NCBI RefSeq assembly: GCF_009831415.1
Contig: NZ_CP043727.1
Location: forward strand, 1,116,001-1,180,000
DNA from: Yersinia canariae
GTDB taxonomy: Bacteria; Pseudomonadota; Gammaproteobacteria; Enterobacterales; Enterobacteriaceae
Direction: 5' to 3'
DNA: 64,000 nucleotides
Shown: piece by piece, positions 62,752-64,000 of the stretch
How positions within the stretch are numbered: position 1 is the first letter of the stretch
Layout of the letters: the number at the start of each line of letters is the position of its first letter
Notes under the pieces: model-generated
Told to the model about the DNA's origin: nothing
Seen by the model: the letters and a program-made list of their open reading frames with translations, nothing else
Databases searched by the model: none
Made by a program: the position numbers and the translations under genes

Positions 62752-63107
62752 ATTATTCATGCTATCCAACGCTAAGTCGTGACCCCGGTAACTTTCATAT
62801 TTTCTATTCTGAGCTTGTGTACTTTACACACCATCACTGGGTGAAAACTCACTGGAATAAATCTTAATTTTGCGATCTGCCCGACAAGTTGGTTAACCAA
62901 TACTTCATTTGGTCGGCCAATTGGTGGTACTTGTAATACCAAATTGTTGGGCTTCATCGGCAGTTTGGTCGTGTAAATACGGAATGAGATCAAAAATAAC
63001 TGTATGAGTGCGATTTTCGACGAATAAAAAATCACCATATTTGGCCTGACCAATATAAGAAAGTGATATCAGAAAAATTGATGTTTAACTACTGGGGAAA
63101 ATAAAAA
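62752..63107. promoter_or_regulatory. Regulatory region upstream of the GntP permease, GntR-type operators
   Basis: A 356-base spacer. It holds three palindromes of the TTGGT...ACCAA type: a perfect TTGGTTAACCAA (62889-62900), TTGGTCGGCCAA (62909-62920) and a longer imperfect one (62919-62945, TTGGT at its left, ACCAA at its right). FCD-type GntR repressors such as UxuR/ExuR bind sites like these. A minus-strand ORF here (62772-63053) looks spurious. Confidence 0.55.
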
Positions 63108-64000
63108 ATGGAATGGATTAATATTCTATGGGTGATATTGGGCATTGGCTTAATGCTATTGCTTAATATCCGTTATCAGATTAACTCAATGATTGCATTG
63201 CTTTTAGCAGCTCTGCTGGTGGGGACTCTCGCCGGGATGGACTTGCTTAAACTTCTGCACACTATTAAAGCGGGGTTTGGCGGGACACTCGGTGAACTGG
63301 CAATAATCGTCGTATTCGGTGCGGTTATCGGCAAGCTTATGGTGGATTCTGGGGCCGCTCATCAGATAGCTCAGACGCTATTGCGCCGGTTCGGGCTAAA
63401 GTATGTTGAGTTTGCCGTCATAATCATCGGCCTGATCTTTGGTTTGGCGATGTTCTATGAAGTTGCCTTTATCATTTTAGCGCCATTGATTATTGCTATT
63501 GCCGTTGAAGCTAAGATCCCATTCTTGAAATTAGCCATCCCGGCAGTGGCGGCCGCGACTACCGCGCACTCCCTTTTCCCACCGCAGCCGGGGCCAGTTG
63601 CGCTCGTTAGTGCCTATGGTGCTGATATGGGGATGGTTTATATCTATGGTGTTTTGGTTGCCATCCCTTCTGTTATTTGTGCCGGGCTGATTTTGCCAAA
63701 ATTCCTTGGCAACCTGGAACGGCCAATTCCAACCTTCCTGAAAGCGGATAATCCGCTGGATGAAAACAATTTGCCGTCGTTTGGTACTTCGATTCTGGTG
63801 CCGTTAATCCCTGCTTTTATTATGATTTTCACGACCGTTGCCAACATCTGGCTGGTGAAAGGGACGGCGTCGTACACCATCCTCAACTTCGTGGGCTCAT
63901 CGCCAATTGCCATGTTTATCGCGATGCTGGTTGCTTTTGTTTTGTTTGGCACCGGACGTGGTCATAAGATGGAATGGGTCATGCACTCATTTGAAGGGGC
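63108..64000 (+). CDS. GntP-family gluconate/sugar-acid permease (5' part, cut by window end)
   Basis: The frame is open from ATG 63108 (GGGGA upstream) to the window end, at least 297 codons. Hydrophobic throughout ([20 protein letters not shown]), with the GntP features [45 protein letters not shown] and [20 protein letters not shown]. The family carries gluconate, idonate or related acids by proton symport; the substrate here is not clear. Confidence 0.9.
   Translation, partial: MEWINILWVILGIGLMLLLNIRYQINSMIALLLAALLVGTLAGMDLLKLLHTIKAGFGGTLGELAIIVVFGAVIGKLMVDSGAAHQIAQTLLRRFGLKYVEFAVIIIGLIFGLAMFYEVAFIILAPLIIAIAVEAKIPFLKLAIPAVAAATTAHSLFPPQPGPVALVSAYGADMGMVYIYGVLVAIPSVICAGLILPKFLGNLERPIPTFLKADNPLDENNLPSFGTSILVPLIPAFIMIFTTVANIWLVKGTASYTILNFVGSSPIAMFIAMLVAFVLFGTGRGHKMEWVMHSFEG

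Noticed and set aside
62772..63053. 93-aa minus-strand ORF upstream of the GntP permease
   Set aside because: It covers the palindromic operators, has no recognisable protein features or ribosome site, and is low in coding character.

Overview
The window is Yersinia chromosome, most like the Y. enterocolitica group. The grounds are a complete urease cluster with the Yersinia-type nickel ABC transporter and urea channel, the yplAB phospholipase pair known from Y. enterocolitica, ERIC repeats, and core genes (lepA-lepB-rnc-era-recO-pdxJ-acpS, rpoE-rseABC, smpB-ssrA, recN-nadK/grpE) that read as enterobacterial orthologues. Names were assigned by recognising protein sequences and motifs; no database search was possible.

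Layout. 1-4973: yntABCDE nickel importer. 5546-15552: a small unknown membrane protein, ureABCEFGD, the urea channel yut and a NiCoT nickel permease split by an IS5. 15618-20842: hdeB, kch, two crcB genes, an aldo-keto reductase (yghZ) and a sugar dehydrogenase (yliI). 21409-26589: a chb/cel-type beta-diglucoside operon (EIIB, EIIC, a GH1 phospho-beta-glucosidase, EIIA, ChbR, ChbG). 26973-37501: a P4-like phage satellite in the 3' end of ssrA. 37502-54405: ssrA, smpB, ratAB, bamE, recN, nadK, grpE, ung, grcA, yplAB, srmB, trmN, nadB, rpoE-rseABC and an unknown membrane protein. 54633-55827: second IS5. 55966-62682: lepA to acpS. 63108-64000: a GntP-family permease cut by the window edge.

How the genes work together. 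The first 16 kb is an acid-survival module: nickel import, a urea channel, urease and its metallochaperones, and the periplasmic acid chaperone HdeB. UreC carries substitutions in its active-site flap. The dedicated NiCoT permease has been lost to a clean IS5 insertion, so nickel supply presumably rests on YntABCDE.

The satellite keeps the P4 order: attachment site, ori iterons, alpha primase-helicase, small regulatory genes, AlpA, crr-like iterons, an Ogr/Delta-type late promoter, sid, an ogr/delta gene, a candidate cos, cargo, int. No psu gene is present. The cargo, between cos and int where P4 satellites carry anti-phage systems, is one AT-rich gene for a 909-aa protein. I read it as an N-terminal HEPN-like region, an NB-ARC/STAND NTPase, a helical repeat region and a C-terminal cold-shock-like fold. 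This is the best candidate in the window for an undescribed defence system.

The two IS5 copies are full length (1195 bp), each flanked by a 4-bp target duplication, and lie in opposite orientation, so recombination between them could invert about 39.5 kb including the satellite.
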